Counted from the stretch's first letter, positions 11,857-24,935 are shown. The stretch is DNA of 64,000 nucleotides from Arachis hypogaea (GCF_003086295.3 NC_092045.1:92208693-92272692), one strand, 5' to 3'. Made by a program: numbers and translations. The notes: generated from the sequence alone by a model not told the origin.

Positions 11857-14194
11857 GGGGTGAATCATCACCGCCCGGTGGAATGTTCCTGTGCTCCTCA
11901 TGTCTTTCGGCTAGCTAGCAGTAGGCTGGATGTCAGCCGGTAAATTAAATAACCTAGGATCATCGAGTACATCCTGGCCTGATAGGTGCCTCACCCGGCA
12001 AGCACCCAGGTACCAATCCCAATTTTCCTGGATTAGCCTATTGTCAAAGCATGGCTGAATGGTGATCTTGCCGCCCTCTGCAAATCGTGCCTTCCAGCTA
12101 TCATATCAATTGACAAGTTTGTCAGGCCACTAGACATCCTCACTTTGTCCTGTGGATGTCAGGAACCTGTCGACGTTGACTGGGGCCCCAGCACCGGCTG
12201 CTCTCCATTGAACTGATGCTTCACTCGGTCAACCTAGTGAAACTCGACGATGTTAAAGTAGACGAGGGGGATGAAAAACATCCATGTCTCCCACTCTGCC
12301 TCCTCTACAAACCATGGCAGGCACATAGCCTGTAGGACAGGGTCATCGTACGACGTCTAGACAAACTAAAACAATAGTTGTGAAATAATGATCAGTGACA
12401 CAAACTAAATTAAAGGATAAATAAAGATTTTATATCTCAAAATGAAATCATTGGTTCGTTATAAATATTCAATTAAAAAAATACGTGAATCAATATATAT
12501 AAATATAAATCAATATCTAATGTCGATGTACTAAAAAAGTTACCATATCTAAAAGACTAAATTTTGTAATTAAGTTTTAATGCATTTACTATATTTTATT
12601 ACCCTGGTTATCTATAAGCAATTCCAAATCAAAGAATAACCAGAATCAAAAGAAACTACCATGCAATAAAATCTTAGTGCTAACCTCATCCAACCGTAAC
12701 TGGTCTAGGGATAGACGCCATCAGAGAACCCTCGTCTCGTGCTGGTCCCTACTCTACTGCATCAACCCTATCAACCTATCACCGGCTACAAGAATAACAC
12801 GAGTTCAATTTACGAAATGTCATAATGAGTTACAAATAAAACACAAGCAAGACATAAACAATGGTTACCTTGCTGCCATAGGATACATGAAAACATGTCG
12901 GTCAGGTGGACACCACTGAAAAAATCTCTAGTATATCCAAGACATCAACAGCGGAGTGCAGCCAGTGATGTTTGTCGTGCTTCGGTGTGCTGTAGAGCAC
13001 AGCGAATGGTATGTCGATGCAAGCACCGCTGAGCCCCAAGATAACCCACGACACCTCTCAAAGTCTTGAAGCAGTGGCAGCCACCAGAGATGGACCCCCG
13101 ATCAGTAACAAGATGTAACACCTCGCATACTGTCAGAGTGTCTCTGGATCATCCATCTGTGACATACGTTGTACACGGTCTCGCAACCATGTAAGCTTCA
13201 GTGAGAACGACTCTTTCCTCTGTCGCCTCTTGCTGCGCAACCACCGGAGGCCTGGAACCGAGCAGTCACTCCACTAACTCCCATGTCTTTGTACCGTACC
13301 ACCTATAGAAATCACGTAAGCACCCTCCCACTGGCTCCCCGAGTGCACGTAGCCCAAGGTTGTATGCCACATCTTGCAGGGTGGTAGTGGTCTCACCCTA
13401 TGGTAGGTGGAACGTGTGGGTCTCTGGATGCTATCGCTCCACGGATGCCGTGATCAAAGAGTTGTCGAAGACAAAGTCCTTGAGAGGCACTGTATCGCCG
13501 AACTCAGCCTCCCTTAGATATGGGATGATAGCGTCGGGTGGTGGAAGCGTGTGACTCACTCGCCAGAACAAAAGTAAGCGAGGCCTCTGACAAAAAAAAT
13601 ATCACAATTATCAAGAATTTCTATAGGTCCATCGACATATGAAACCGACTTAACTATTCTATACATTTGTTTACGAGAAATTTACACGTATGTACTAACT
13701 GAATTTATGTCGATACAACTTCTTACGTTAATATGTACTCACTTAACTAATAGACATTTCCTCAATATGTTACATAAAATAAAAATATTCAGTAAAATAA
13801 TTAATAATCTTATCAAACTTTAACTTAATAATTTAATTATCAAACTTCGATGGTTAATAACTAAATTAATAAATTAAGAAATGTGTAACCAATAAACTAA
13901 CTTCAACCGTTGGAAAATATCTACCCTGACATTTAATATCTAAATTGATAATTATGTAATTAACAATTTAATTACAGAAAAATGATAACCACATCCTTAG
14001 AATTATACCCTATCAGTAACCAGTTGCTGACGATACAAATTGTATTCTAGTTCTTGGTAAGTATCCTAACCATGGCTATATGTGATAACATAAACGTCGA
14101 AATAATAAAACTAACCGCAAAGTCAGTTGTCCTAGCGTAGTGCCATGTTGCAAGTCAGCCTATTGATGTCTGGATCACGTGCATCTTGCGTCAT
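11857..14194 (-). pseudogene. Plant mobile domain (PMD/MAIN-like) pseudogene, 5' part
   Basis: PMD proteins are domesticated or transposon-borne nuclear proteins; Arabidopsis MAIN and MAIL1 are the known relatives, linked to gene and transposon silencing. The start MTQDARDPDINRL is at 14194. An exon at about 13554-12890 encodes PMD hallmarks: FGDTVPLKDFVFDNSLI, VERWRPETHTFHLPWGE, GGCLRDFYRWYGTKTWELVE. An exon at about 12356-12150 encodes PWFVEEAEWETWMFFIPLVYF and VDRVKHQFNGEQP. Breaks include an early frameshift near 14140, a stop at the usual E/W-H position (about 12240), and the retrotransposon insertion at 11856. The gene continues at 3252. Likely once part of a mobile element; function lost. 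Confidence 0.8.
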
Positions 14195-14309
14195 CTTTGT
14201 CTTACTCAATAATATGGTCAGAAAGAGATAAAAGAGAGGAGAAAGTAGAGGAAAAGTTCGAAATGGAGCCCAGATCAAAACTGTAAATGGCATATATATT
14301 TGGGCATGA

Positions 14310-14425
14310 CCCAGTTTTATCTCGTTTACAGTGTAATCGAGATAAACTTGAATGTATCTTGTTTATACTGTAAACGAAATATGTGTAAACTTATCTCGTT
14401 TATACTATGAACGAGATAAGTAATT
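14310..14425. repeat. Tandem imperfect palindromes TTATCTCGTTTACAGTG
   Basis: Three imperfect copies of a palindrome with arms TTATCTCGTTTA / TAAACGAGATAA lie at about 14317-14345, 14355-14385 and 14393-14421. They sit upstream of the PMD pseudogene start. They could be a terminal or subterminal repeat of the element that carried the PMD gene, or a local hairpin array. Confidence 0.7.
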
Positions 14426-15840
14426 CTACATATTTTTGTAATAAGTTTTAAAATTATTTATTTCTGTAAATAAAATATTTATTTAATTTATTTAAATAAA
14501 AAATCCCAACACTTGCACTTCTCTTTTAAACTAGTAAACTAGGAAGAGCTCAAGCTGACATAGAATTTTTCTATAATTTAATTTTTTAAAATTATTTTTA
14601 ACAACATACACAAGTTTGATCACAGTTATATATCTATGTATGTAATTATGTGTCTATTTGTAGTGTAGGTCCTAGGTTTCAATCACTATCAATTGCAATT
14701 ATAGGTTTTAGTAGGGTTGGTAGTTTTTCTAGGCTTTTATGTATAGTCAATAGTAGTGGATATGAGTTTTTATTATTCTTGTCCCACACTTTATGTTTTT
14801 GTGCTTATGTATACAAAAAAAAAAGTTAAAAGACCTCACTTCAAGAAAGTATGGTTGCAAGTTTTTGAAAAGGAGACCAAGTTAGGTTAGAAAAAAAACA
14901 AAATAAAATTAATCCAATCTCTTATAAAAGTGAAGCAATAAAAGTGAATATCTATACCAGAAGACAAAATTGTATTGAGAAACAGTGGATAGGGTAAATA
15001 TTAGGAATGAGAAGGGTTAGATAAGTGTGTTATCTGATGCAGAGATCTAACAATTTAGAAGTTCAATTCATCGATTGTTTACTTATATTTTCCTCTTTGA
15101 TATTTCTTCGTTAATTTCATTAGAAGATTATTCATGGTTTTGTTTTTAGGATATGATTTGTAGCATTCAGATATTTTTTGTATGATGTAGAAGTGATTTT
15201 GGTGATTGGTGGTTGTTTGGCTTTTCCCCAAAATCTGGATTTAGATTCTGACAAGTGATAAGGTTTGTAAATATAAATCCAATGTCATTGATCCTGTAGA
15301 TTTCTTCTTTTGTTTCTTTTTGTTTTTAAATTAGAATATTTTTTATATATATCTCTTTATATGTGATGCTTTGTGTTATTTAGTATTTGTTCATCTCATG
15401 TAAGTGCTCTATGATATTTGTTTCATCTTTCTTTGCTTGTATTTGCTGTATAGAATGAAGGCTTATTTAATTTGATGGTTGATAGAGATCTTTCATGGAG
15501 ACATGAGATGTGTGAATGTGGAGTAGTTGGTGGTTGTCAGTATAAACTTCTATAATATTAAAAATTGTAGTTTCTTTATCATATAATTTATTTTTCCAAG
15601 AAAACCCTAAATTAGTGTATGAGAAACCTTAGTTCTTTCTGGATGTGCAAGGTGAACAATTTTTATTTCCCTCTATTTTTCTAAAAAAATTTGAATTTAA
15701 ATTTGAAGCTATTCATCTGGTGTTGTCTATAAAAGAGGGTTGAAATGGTAAGAGTAGTGCAGATCATTGGCTTAGTTCATCTTTCAACTATCTTCATATT
15801 GTTGTTGTTTTCTTTCCTACAAGTGTTTAAGTGCGTCCAA
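14426..15840. other. AT-rich spacer, no gene recognised
   Basis: I see no coding exon here. It may contain the 5' end of the Helitron (which should begin with TC), but I could not place that end with confidence. Confidence 0.5.
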
Positions 15841-18800
15841 ATGAGTCCATCTTTTGATGTTATTAGCAAGATTGTTCCTCCAAGAGAGGCTTAGAGGCTT
15901 AAAGTGAGGGTAATTAGAGCTTGGATTATTCCAAACTTTGAAAATCTAGATTCTCCAAATTCAATGGAGCTCATTTTAGTGGATGAAAATATTAGTAATT
16001 TTATTGGTAGTTTATTTTGAATTAGCATGTTGTTGATATTTCTTTTGTTGCTAACTAACATGTATTCTGATTTTTTATTGTTTATAGTCAAACAAAATTC
16101 AGGCCACTATAAGGAAGCAACTTATCAACAAGTTTAAAGATAATATTATTGAAGAAAATTGCTACAAGATGTGTTATTTTTCTGTTGTTCCAAATCATGG
16201 CTCTTATAGAGCTACAAAACATGAGTTTAAGTTTATATTTTTCTTCCGAACAACAGTAACAACTATACCAGATAATATTGTACCTAGAGTCTGCTTTACT
16301 CTATATCCTTTTGAGGAGATATTGCAAATGAGTCAAGATCATGATTATTTAGTTGGTGAGTGGTTTTGTATTTTTTTTTATTATTGAAATTATGTGTTGT
16401 TAATCCCATTATGTATTATTTCATTTTTTTGCAGTTTTTTTAATGTGCTTGCAGACAGGGACGAATCCATGAATTTGGTAGAGGAGGGGCCGAAAATTAA
16501 AATATTATATAATCAAATATAATATTATATATTCATTAATATATATAATCATAATTAATATTTTTTTATTAAAAAAATACTAATAAGTGCTTGTTATATA
16601 AAAAATTTATCTTAGTTCTTATAATTTTTTTTTAATTTTGGATTAGGTAAAATATAAAAATTATCTATTTTTTAATAGTACACTTTGTTGAGTATTATGA
16701 TGACAGTAAGTTATTTTTTTTGTTTCATATCATAAAAAATATACTATAAAATAATATAAATAAGTTGTTCTAATAATTTTGTTATATGCATTTAAAACAT
16801 ATTCATGAATAAAATATATAAAATATAATTATTTTAATAAATTTAATTAATATGTATGTTATTAATATAATATCATGAAAAAATAAATAAATTTTAAAAT
16901 AATTTACTTTTATTATGTACTATAATATATAAAGATTTTTTAGTTATTATAAATATTAAAATATTTTTATATGATAATAGGTGAAAAATTAAGAAAAAAA
17001 ATATTTAAAAAGAGAAAAAAATTTAAATGTTTAAAGATTTGAAAATTTATTTAATTGAAAAGTGATTGACAATAATATTTTTTAATTTAAAAATTGTTAC
17101 TTATTTTTGAGTTTAATAATTTAATTATTTATCCAAGATAATTACTTACTCTATTTTTTAAATAAAATTATATAATATATAATAACTTTATATGCTTATA
17201 ATGGTTAACTTTGTTCAAAAGAGTTGGGGCCAAGGCCTATGCTTGTCTCCCTTGGATCCGTCCTTACTTGCAGATATTATTGGGTTACTGATTTTAATTG
17301 GAGAGAAAAAAAATTATGATAAAGATGAAAAAACAATTAAGATAATTGTTGTGGAGCTTTCTTCTCAAAAGTCTATACTACAATACTTTCTTTTTTAGCA
17401 TATGATTTTCTTTTAGTTTTTTGTTTTTTCTATTTTCTATATTACAATTTGTTGTGTTTTATTTGTAGAATGGTATTAGATGCACCCTGTTTGGAGAATA
17501 TGTGAATCAATTTCTTCTGGTTATGTTAAACAACCAGTAGTGATTCTTTAACTTTCCAAAGTTAAGCTTTTTCGAGGTACTATTGTTAAATGTTGCATTA
17601 TCATAATTTTTTAAAACTCTTTCTTTACATTGTTGATATAAGATTTTTTTAGAGAAGTTGCTGATATTTTTTTTCCTCTTTTTTAGGGCAACTTGACTTG
17701 CAAAATGTCATAAAAGCAACAAAAATATATTTTAATCCTGACTTGACAGAGGTTGTTGATTTCAGGAAGAGGTTGTGTAGTACTATTTTTTATATATTTA
17801 GTTTTATTTATTTTTTATGTATGTTTGAATATGTCAAAAAAAGCGTTAAGATTGTTCCCTCATTGTTATTTTGTTAGCGTGGTAGAGCAAGGGATAAATG
17901 GGATCCAGCCGCTGTTCATTGCTAATGAAAGAAAAACTATCTCATTAGAGGATGATTTTGAGGTTGATTAAAAATTCTACAATAGATAAGGTGCAAGAAA
18001 ACAAGGAGGTTAAAAAAATTTTTTTTTGTCTGATTTATAGCAATTTATTTTCATTCTTGATTATTAAATCCTGTGAAATTTTGATTCTTTAATTTTTATA
18101 GTTTTTTTTATGGCTTTGACTTTTATTTTCTATGCTTTGTAGGATGGAATCTTTGTCATTCTAAGTACTATCATTGATGTCGTAGAAGAGGGGTGCTGGT
18201 GGTATTCTACCTGTGTTTGTGGGAAGACAGTACATCCTGAGTTTAGTGTTTACTTTTGTGATATGTGCATGCATCATGTGATAAATGTGATTCCAAGGTT
18301 TCTATCATGTGACATTCTTATTTTTTTTCACTTACTCTGTGATTTTTATTTATGACTAATCTGGTCTTTTAATGTGTTGAATAAACTGTTGAGATCTGAT
18401 GACTACTATTTTTATGATCGTATTTGATTTTTTTGTAGTTATAGGCTCAAAGTAGTGGTATCAGATGAAACTGGACAAGGCATATTTATCCTCTTTGATC
18501 GTGAAACTTGGTTAAAAAAATATGTGCTGGCCTATTTAATGAGGTACACAAAGATTCAAAAGTGTGTTAGATTTGTTTTTCTTTGTTTCAATGAAAGAAA
18601 AATAGAAAGTGGTTTATTAGTTTTGTTCAAAATAGCTGTGATATTGATAGTAGCATTTATTTCTTTTTTTAGGTCTTCTTTCGAGATGATTATCCTATCA
18701 TTTTTATAAATTTGGAGGGTAAAAAATTCTTGCTGAAAGTGGATACTAACTCTCTTGGTATTAATAGATATTTTAGAACTTTTTGTGTGAAGAGAATTTG

Positions 18801-19514
18801 TAATGATGCTACAATTATTTCAATGTTTGAGCTTGTTCAGACTAAGATAACATCTTTGGAGGTACTTAATTTATTTATAGGTGGCATGTTTTATTTTTGT
18901 CCTGATCTTTTGATATCTATTTTTTTTTCTTTTATGTCTTTTGTCTTATTATTTAAAGGATGCACCTGTTCCTGTGTTTGGCCCTGAGTTAGGTGAAACG
19001 TCTAATACAAAAAGTATAGAGAATACTGTCATGTAATCTTTTCTTCCAAAAGAAGCAAATGTTGCTGGACTTGATGATATATACTTAGATATGAAAGGTG
19101 TTAAGGAGGTTGATATTCAGGATCATTCTATTGATAGTGATGAGAATGTGGTGTTGTCGGATGATATTGCCTCACTTATTCAGTCTGATGTTGAGGAGAC
19201 TCAGGTGATACTCGATTTAATGCTTGATTTTCAATAATTCTTATTCATCATTATAATTAGTTTTTTATGGAGTTTTAATAGGTTTTTGTCTAATCGGGTG
19301 ATCCTCTTTTTTTGGGCGCTTTCTTTTTTTTGTTTTGTTTTCTTATGTAGGATTTGCTCTCACACTTTTTAGATGACTCAAAAAAAATGTACCTAATGTT
19401 AAAAATGATGCAGTATGTTTAAAAATAAAGAGGAATCTTGAGCCTGACTTTGAGAAGAATCTTGAAGATACTGTTGCTCATTGCTCTAAAATAATCAAGA
19501 TTAAAGATATTTAA
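15841..19514 (+). pseudogene. RPA1-like single-strand DNA-binding protein, Helitron-associated
   Basis: RPA large-subunit homologues bind single-stranded DNA through OB folds, and plant Helitrons commonly carry one. The start is MSPSFDVISKIVPPREA, followed by RLKVRVIRAW (first OB fold). A TAG at 15891 sits where family members have Trp. Further exons encode CYFSVVPNHGSYRATKHEFK (16178-16350), DIIGLLILIGEKKNY after 17266, NGIRCTLFGEYVNQ (about 17470), LQNVIKATKIYFNPDLTEV (about 17700), a zinc-binding C-terminal fold with CVCGK...CDMC (about 18200-18270), and DIASLIQSDVEETQ (about 19160). The last codons, CSKIIKIKDI, end at 19514. A hAT MITE splits the second OB fold. Several frameshifts add to the loss. 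Confidence 0.82.
16456..17266. mobile_element. hAT-type MITE in the RPA-like gene
   Basis: An 811-bp insertion with terminal inverted repeats CAGGGACGAATCCATG and (reverse complement of the right end) TAAGGACGGATCCAAG. It is flanked by a perfect 8-bp duplication CTTGCAGA at 16448-16455 and 17267-17274. Removing it and one copy of the duplication restores the exon reading FFNVLADIIGLL. CAGGG ends and an 8-bp duplication are typical of hAT. It has no coding capacity and is very AT-rich. Confidence 0.88.
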
Positions 19515-20948
19515 GATGGGTGTTTGTGGATGAAAAGCTAGTTGCTGTCTTAGGTCTATGAAGTTAGATTCATGTAATAGATTTTATCTTTGTTATGGTG
19601 AATTACGTATGAAGTTTATTAATCTTCTTCTTTTTTGAGGTGTGTCCAACTGCTAGGAGAACCATGTTTGTTCCTCTTTCTTTTTTGGAAGAATTTTTGC
19701 GTTTTGAAGTTCTATGATGTTCAAGCAGATTAGTGGTTCTTTTATCCTAGGTGTTATCTTTATCTTTTTTTGTTTCAAAGAGAATATGTGCTACGTTCAA
19801 ATATGCTTTGCTAGATATTGGACACAATGTCATATAGTTGGAGGAGTGTAGGTGTAAGTCATAGTGCGGATGTATATGTCTATAATTGTGAATTTGAGTA
19901 ATAAATGTAGTTCTTATAATATAAATTATAATATGCAGCAGCTTTATCAATTTGAATTATATAATGATGATCATTTATTTTTAAAATTCATTTTACCGAT
20001 AATTGACATTGAATATCAAATATGGTAATCATTATTTTAGAGTTCACTAATGTTTAACTATACAATGATTTTCAAATAACTATTTTTTGCCAAATACAAA
20101 TAACAATGTGGCAATTATTTTAAACAATTATTTTTTTTTCAAATAAAAAAAAGATATGAAGGAGACATCTAGCTCTTATAGATATACAGTTATATATCGA
20201 TACATGCGAAAGGAGAGACATATAGAAAAAGTTATTTCATTATTCATGAGTGCTTTTTTTTAGACAAAAAATAGAAAATATATAAATAAGTAGATTGAAT
20301 TGCTGCTGCTAAATAATTATATCATTCTTTGAAACTTACTTATTTTGTGGAGGTTAGTATTGTATTTTTCCTATTCATCATGCCTACTGTTCGATTTTGC
20401 TTTGGCAAGGTTGAATAGGATAAATATGGCATGATTTTGGTTTGGTAAGGTTGAATAGGATAAATATTTTGAAGAAGAAAAAAGCATTCAAGTTACACCA
20501 AACAAAAGGTGTGTTATTGCAAGTTTTTTCTTTTTGAGTTTTTATGTAGTATTATTAGTAATAAAAATTTTATATTAACTAAAGTTGTGGTTCATAAATT
20601 TTTTCGTTCAATTTATTGTTGGTTTTTTATGCAGTTACTAAGACATGAGTTGTAACTCAAGCAACTCAATTTAATTATTGTAAGTATTTATAATTTCATT
20701 AAATATATTGTTTTAAATGTGCACGATAAAATATTTTTATTTTTGTTTATTTTTTAATTTATTTATAATCTTTTTCAATATTTCTAGCTAGCTGTCTTTC
20801 AACAGGTTTATCTATTACTATGTTAGCTAGTATTATAGTGAAATTTAAAAAATTAAAACATATATTATATTTATTTATTTTCATTAAATATAGTAATTTA
20901 TAATTGCCTTTTTATTTAGAAATTTTTTTTGAAATTGTCATTTATTAG
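19515..20948. other. AT-rich spacer between Helitron genes
   Basis: No reading frame with a recognisable domain. Short local direct repeats are present, such as 'ggcaaggttgaataggataaatat' repeated near 20403 and 20443. It is probably noncoding Helitron interior. Confidence 0.5.
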
Positions 20949-23900
20949 CAGATGTAATTGATCCTTCCATACATATTAGACCTATAAAAGATGATATTGC
21001 TGATCATCCATTAGTTGCACAAAGTGAAATGCAAGGTTATATTATTTATTTATTTATTTATTTATTAAATTGAAGTTTTAAAATAATGTATTTCATATTT
21101 TTTTCTTTTAGAATGTCTTGATATCGTGATCCTGATTGTGTATGTATTTAGTATGGAGCTCTGTTTTGGTAATTAGAACGTGTTGAAAAAGATTTAAAAC
21201 AAAATTAACCTATATTTTTTGTGTGCTGTGCTAAAAGGAAGGTTCAATTACCGTTCTTACAAAGAGCACCAGATTTATTAGTTAATTTAATTAATGGTAC
21301 AAATGTAAAGAGCCAATATTTCAAAAGAATATACGATCGTACAATAGTATGTTTTCATTTATATCAATTGGAGGAAAAGTTGTTAGTTCTATTAACAATG
21401 GTCAGGGTCCACCCCAATTTATTGTTAGTGGACAAAACTATCATAGAATTGGTAGTTTATTATCCTCGAATGGCGAAAGACCTAAGTTTGCATAACTCTA
21501 CATTTATGACACAATGCATGAAGTTAATAATTGACAAAGTATTTTTAGGTATGTTTTTTGTTTAAATATTAGCCCAATGAATATTATAAGATTGTTATTA
21601 TTATTCATTTGTTCAATAAATTTCTAAAATTTTGTTTATTTTTTCAGCCATGGATCAGATATGGATATAGAATTAATTGTTAGTCTAATACATATGATTG
21701 ATGAACATAATGTGGTAGCAAAGTCATTTCAAAGAGTTAGAGGATTCTATAAGGATCACCAATCAGAAATTTTTCGTCTTAGATTGTTCTCTCATGGATC
21801 TTTTGATCGAAGAACATATAATTCTTCTAATTGTAATGAGATTGTTGCTTTGATTGTTGGTAATTTTGATAATTCAGACAAGGAAAAAATATTATTCTTC
21901 AATCTATAGATGGCCAACTGAAACAAATTTATGAAACTCATCCTCTATACTGGCCATTATAATATCCTTTGCTTTTTTCCTATGGTGAAGATGGTTTTGA
22001 GAATAATATACCTTATAGAGGTGTTCAAACTATAAATGTGCATGGGAGAAGAACTAAAGTTTCTTTGCGGGAGTTCATATATTTTCGGTTACAAATTAGA
22101 GAGACAGAAGAAAGCATTATTCATAAAGCTAGAAGATTATTTCAACAGTTTGTTGTTGATAGTTTTTCGATGGTTGAGTCACAACGACTTTATGAGATAT
22201 GAAAGAAACAAAGTACTATAGGTGGAGAATTTTTGAGTGGAATTGAAAAAGTTATGCAGCACGAAGATACAAAAGTTTCCTCAATTGGTACACGTGTTAT
22301 TTTACCTTTTTTCACTGGTGGTAGAAGATATATGTTTAACAATTGTCAAGATGGTATGGCAATTTGTAAGCATTTTGGTTATCCAAATCTATTTATGACA
22401 ATGACGTGCAATCCAAATTAACTTGAATTTTTAAGATATACAAGTGTTGATGGTATTCCAATTGCTGGCCATCTAAATATTTCATGTCAAATTTTTCATG
22501 CGAAAATGAAGTGCTTGTTAGAAGATTTGAAAAGTGGTGTTTTCTTTGGGCCACTTAATGCAGGTATGTGCACTTGTCTCATTTTTCATTGATTTTTTTT
22601 CTAAAAATAATATTTCATTATTTAATACTTTTTTCAGAAATGTATACAATTGAATTTCAAAAGAGAGGATTGTCGTATGCACATATTTTGCATTGGCTTG
22701 ATGGGAGGAGTAGATTGCAATCAAGTGAAATAATAAATGAATTGAAATGTGCGAAACTACCTAATCCTGCAAAATATCCTCTACTTTATGATGTGGTAAT
22801 GAAATTTATGATTCATGGTCTGTGTGGTCAACTTCAGTTTAATTCTCCTTGCATGCAAGATGCTAGATGTTCTAAGTTTTATCCTAAGCAGTTTGTTAAT
22901 AAAACTTACTTTGATCAAGAAGGATATCCCATATATAAATAGCGTGATCTTGGTGTGACTTATAAAACATATGGTTTTGAAGTTGATAATAAATTTGTTG
23001 TGCCATATAATCCGCTACTTTTGATGAAGTATCGTGCTCATATTAATTTGGAGTTTTGTAACAAATCGAATGTTATTAAATATTTATTCAAATATGTTAA
23101 TAAAGGTCCTGATTGCATAACAGCAATATTGGGTAATAGTAATATTGGGAATCAACACTCTCACGCAATTGATGAGATTAGATAATACTTTGATTGTCGA
23201 TACTTATCTCCATGTGAGTCTATTTGGAGGCTTTTTGCTTATGATATTCATCATCGGTGGCCATCTGTTCAAAGGTTAAGTTTTCATTTTTCGAAAGAGC
23301 AACATGTTATTTTTTATGATCGTGACTCAATAAGCCCAGTTTTAGTCAGGAATAGAGATTTGGTTACTATGTTTATTGCTTGGATGTTAGCTAATAGGAC
23401 CTATTTGGAGGGAAGACATTTAACATATGTTGTGTTCCCATAGCATTTTGTTTACATTGTTGACAATATAGAATGGAGAGCACGACAAAAAGGATTTTCA
23501 GTAGGTAGGTTAAGTTTTGTTCCACCATCAGCTGGTGAATTGTTTTATATGCGCCTATTACTAAATGTGAAAAGAGGTTGTACAAGCTTTAAGAGCCTTA
23601 GAACAGTTTGTGGCATGACGTAGAATACATTCCAAGAAGCTTGTTAATCCTTGGGTTTGTTGACTGATGATAATGAGTACATTCAAGCTATTAAAGAAGC
23701 TGTCGAGTTAGGTACAGGTGCTCAACTTAGGCAATTATTTGTAACTTTATTATTTGGAATCAAACTTGGATGTATTTATCTGAAGATATCCTTTATCATA
23801 GAAGACTCTAGTTACAATATCCAAGTATGAAAAGAAATTTTATTCATTGGAATAAAAATTTAAATATTTTTTTATATTTATTGTGTGATGTTATATTATA

Positions 23901-24455
23901 ATTTAAATTTGTGTTTATAATAAGTAATAAAATATAAATTTTACTGTATGAATTTTTTTATAGGACTAAGAATGACATCTGAAGAGTAACAGAATTTTTG
24001 TTTGGTTGAGACTGAGAACCTTCTTTGAAATAATGGTAAATTTTTGAAGGATTATGCTGGAATGCTGGTTCCTAATGTTAACTCAATATCTCACTTTTCC
24101 AATTCTATAGTGGTGCGTGAATTGCAATATGATATCTCAGAAATGCAGAAGCAACATGATACATATTTTGTTCAATTGACAATAGAACAGATGAACATAT
24201 ATCATAGGGTTATTAATTGTGTTCCAAATAAAGAGCATGGTTTCTTTTTTGTGCATGGTTTTGGTGGTACCGAAAAAATATTTTTGTATAAAACATTGTC
24301 AGCTAGATTGCAATCTGAGAGAAAGATTGTCATTAATGTTGCTTTAAATGGTATTGCTTCTTTATTATTACCAGGTGATAAGACGGCACATTCTATGTTT
24401 AGTATTCCTATTGAATTGAATGAGGAATCAGTTTGTAGAATTAGAGTCAATTCAT
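20949..24455 (+). pseudogene. Helitron Rep/helicase protein, decayed and 3'-truncated
   Basis: Helitron proteins combine an HUH-type Rep nuclease with a Pif1-like helicase for rolling-circle transposition. N-terminal zinc-finger-like and 'CCAK.KVQLPFLQRAPDLL' region at about 21110-21560. Helitron-like domain at 21660-22420 ends with FMTMTCNPN. The Rep block has RGLSYAHIL (22667-22695), where the first His of HUH is replaced by Tyr. The paired-tyrosine motif YLFKYVNKG is at about 23083-23109. The helicase part (24044-24455) has a Walker A-like GFGGTEKIFLYK, where the usual GTGKT has become GTEKI. Multiple frameshifts and stops are present, and helicase motifs after about 24455 are missing, cut by LTR sequence. 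Confidence 0.87.
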
Positions 24456-24653
24456 AAAAGGTAGATTTAATTCTTCAAGTAGCTTTAATCAACAACCTTC
24501 TGATTCTGCCTGATTAAGACCTACAAGATAATCATAGCTTACTTCAAACCACAATCCTCGTGGGATCGACGTTGACTCGCTCAGGTATTACTTGGACGAC
24601 CCAGTGCACTTGCCGGTACTGTTGTAAGAAGGTGTGGGGATTCGTGCGCACCA
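24456..24653 (+). repeat. Orphan 3' end of an Athila-like LTR
   Basis: This plus-strand segment contains 'gggatcgacgttgactcg' and 'acttggacgacccagtgcac' and ends ATTCGTGCGCACCA. It resembles the 3' end of the Athila-type LTR family (compare the reverse complement of 1200-1300). Its body and internal region are missing. It directly abuts the primer site of a different retroelement at 24655. Confidence 0.7.
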
Positions 24654-24654
24654 A

Positions 24655-24666
24655 TGTTATCAGAGC
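24655..24666 (+). other. Met-tRNA-type primer binding site of the Tekay-like element
   Basis: TGTTATCAGAGC closely matches the common TGGTATCAGAGC primer site. It is followed by leader sequence ('cccgagggacggactgacta') of the Tekay/Del-like element. The 5' LTR that should precede it is absent. Confidence 0.7.
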
Positions 24667-24935
24667 AGTTCATTCCTGCAAAACCCGAGGGACGGACTGA
24701 CTATGCTTCTGGGCAAACTCTGGGTGTCTGTACATGCTAAATTAGGTTATCTAACTGATAAATGTGGCATGAATGTTCACGAGCATGCATGTGGGACTTT
24801 GAAGCACTAGGCTTGCGATATTGAGACTGATCACCTTGATATCACTTGTTTGGTGTGAACAGGAACCAGATGGCGACTTGTGGATGCGGTCGCGAGTGAG
24901 CCAGAGGTAGAATAGGTATTGTGGATCCTAAAACA

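Noticed and set aside
12677..12919. Plus-strand frame of 80 codons
   Set aside because: It overlaps the degraded PMD gene and its introns on the other strand and has no recognisable domain.
13360..13554. Plus-strand frame in the PMD region
   Set aside because: It is the antisense shadow of the PMD exon, whose minus-strand translation has clear family motifs.
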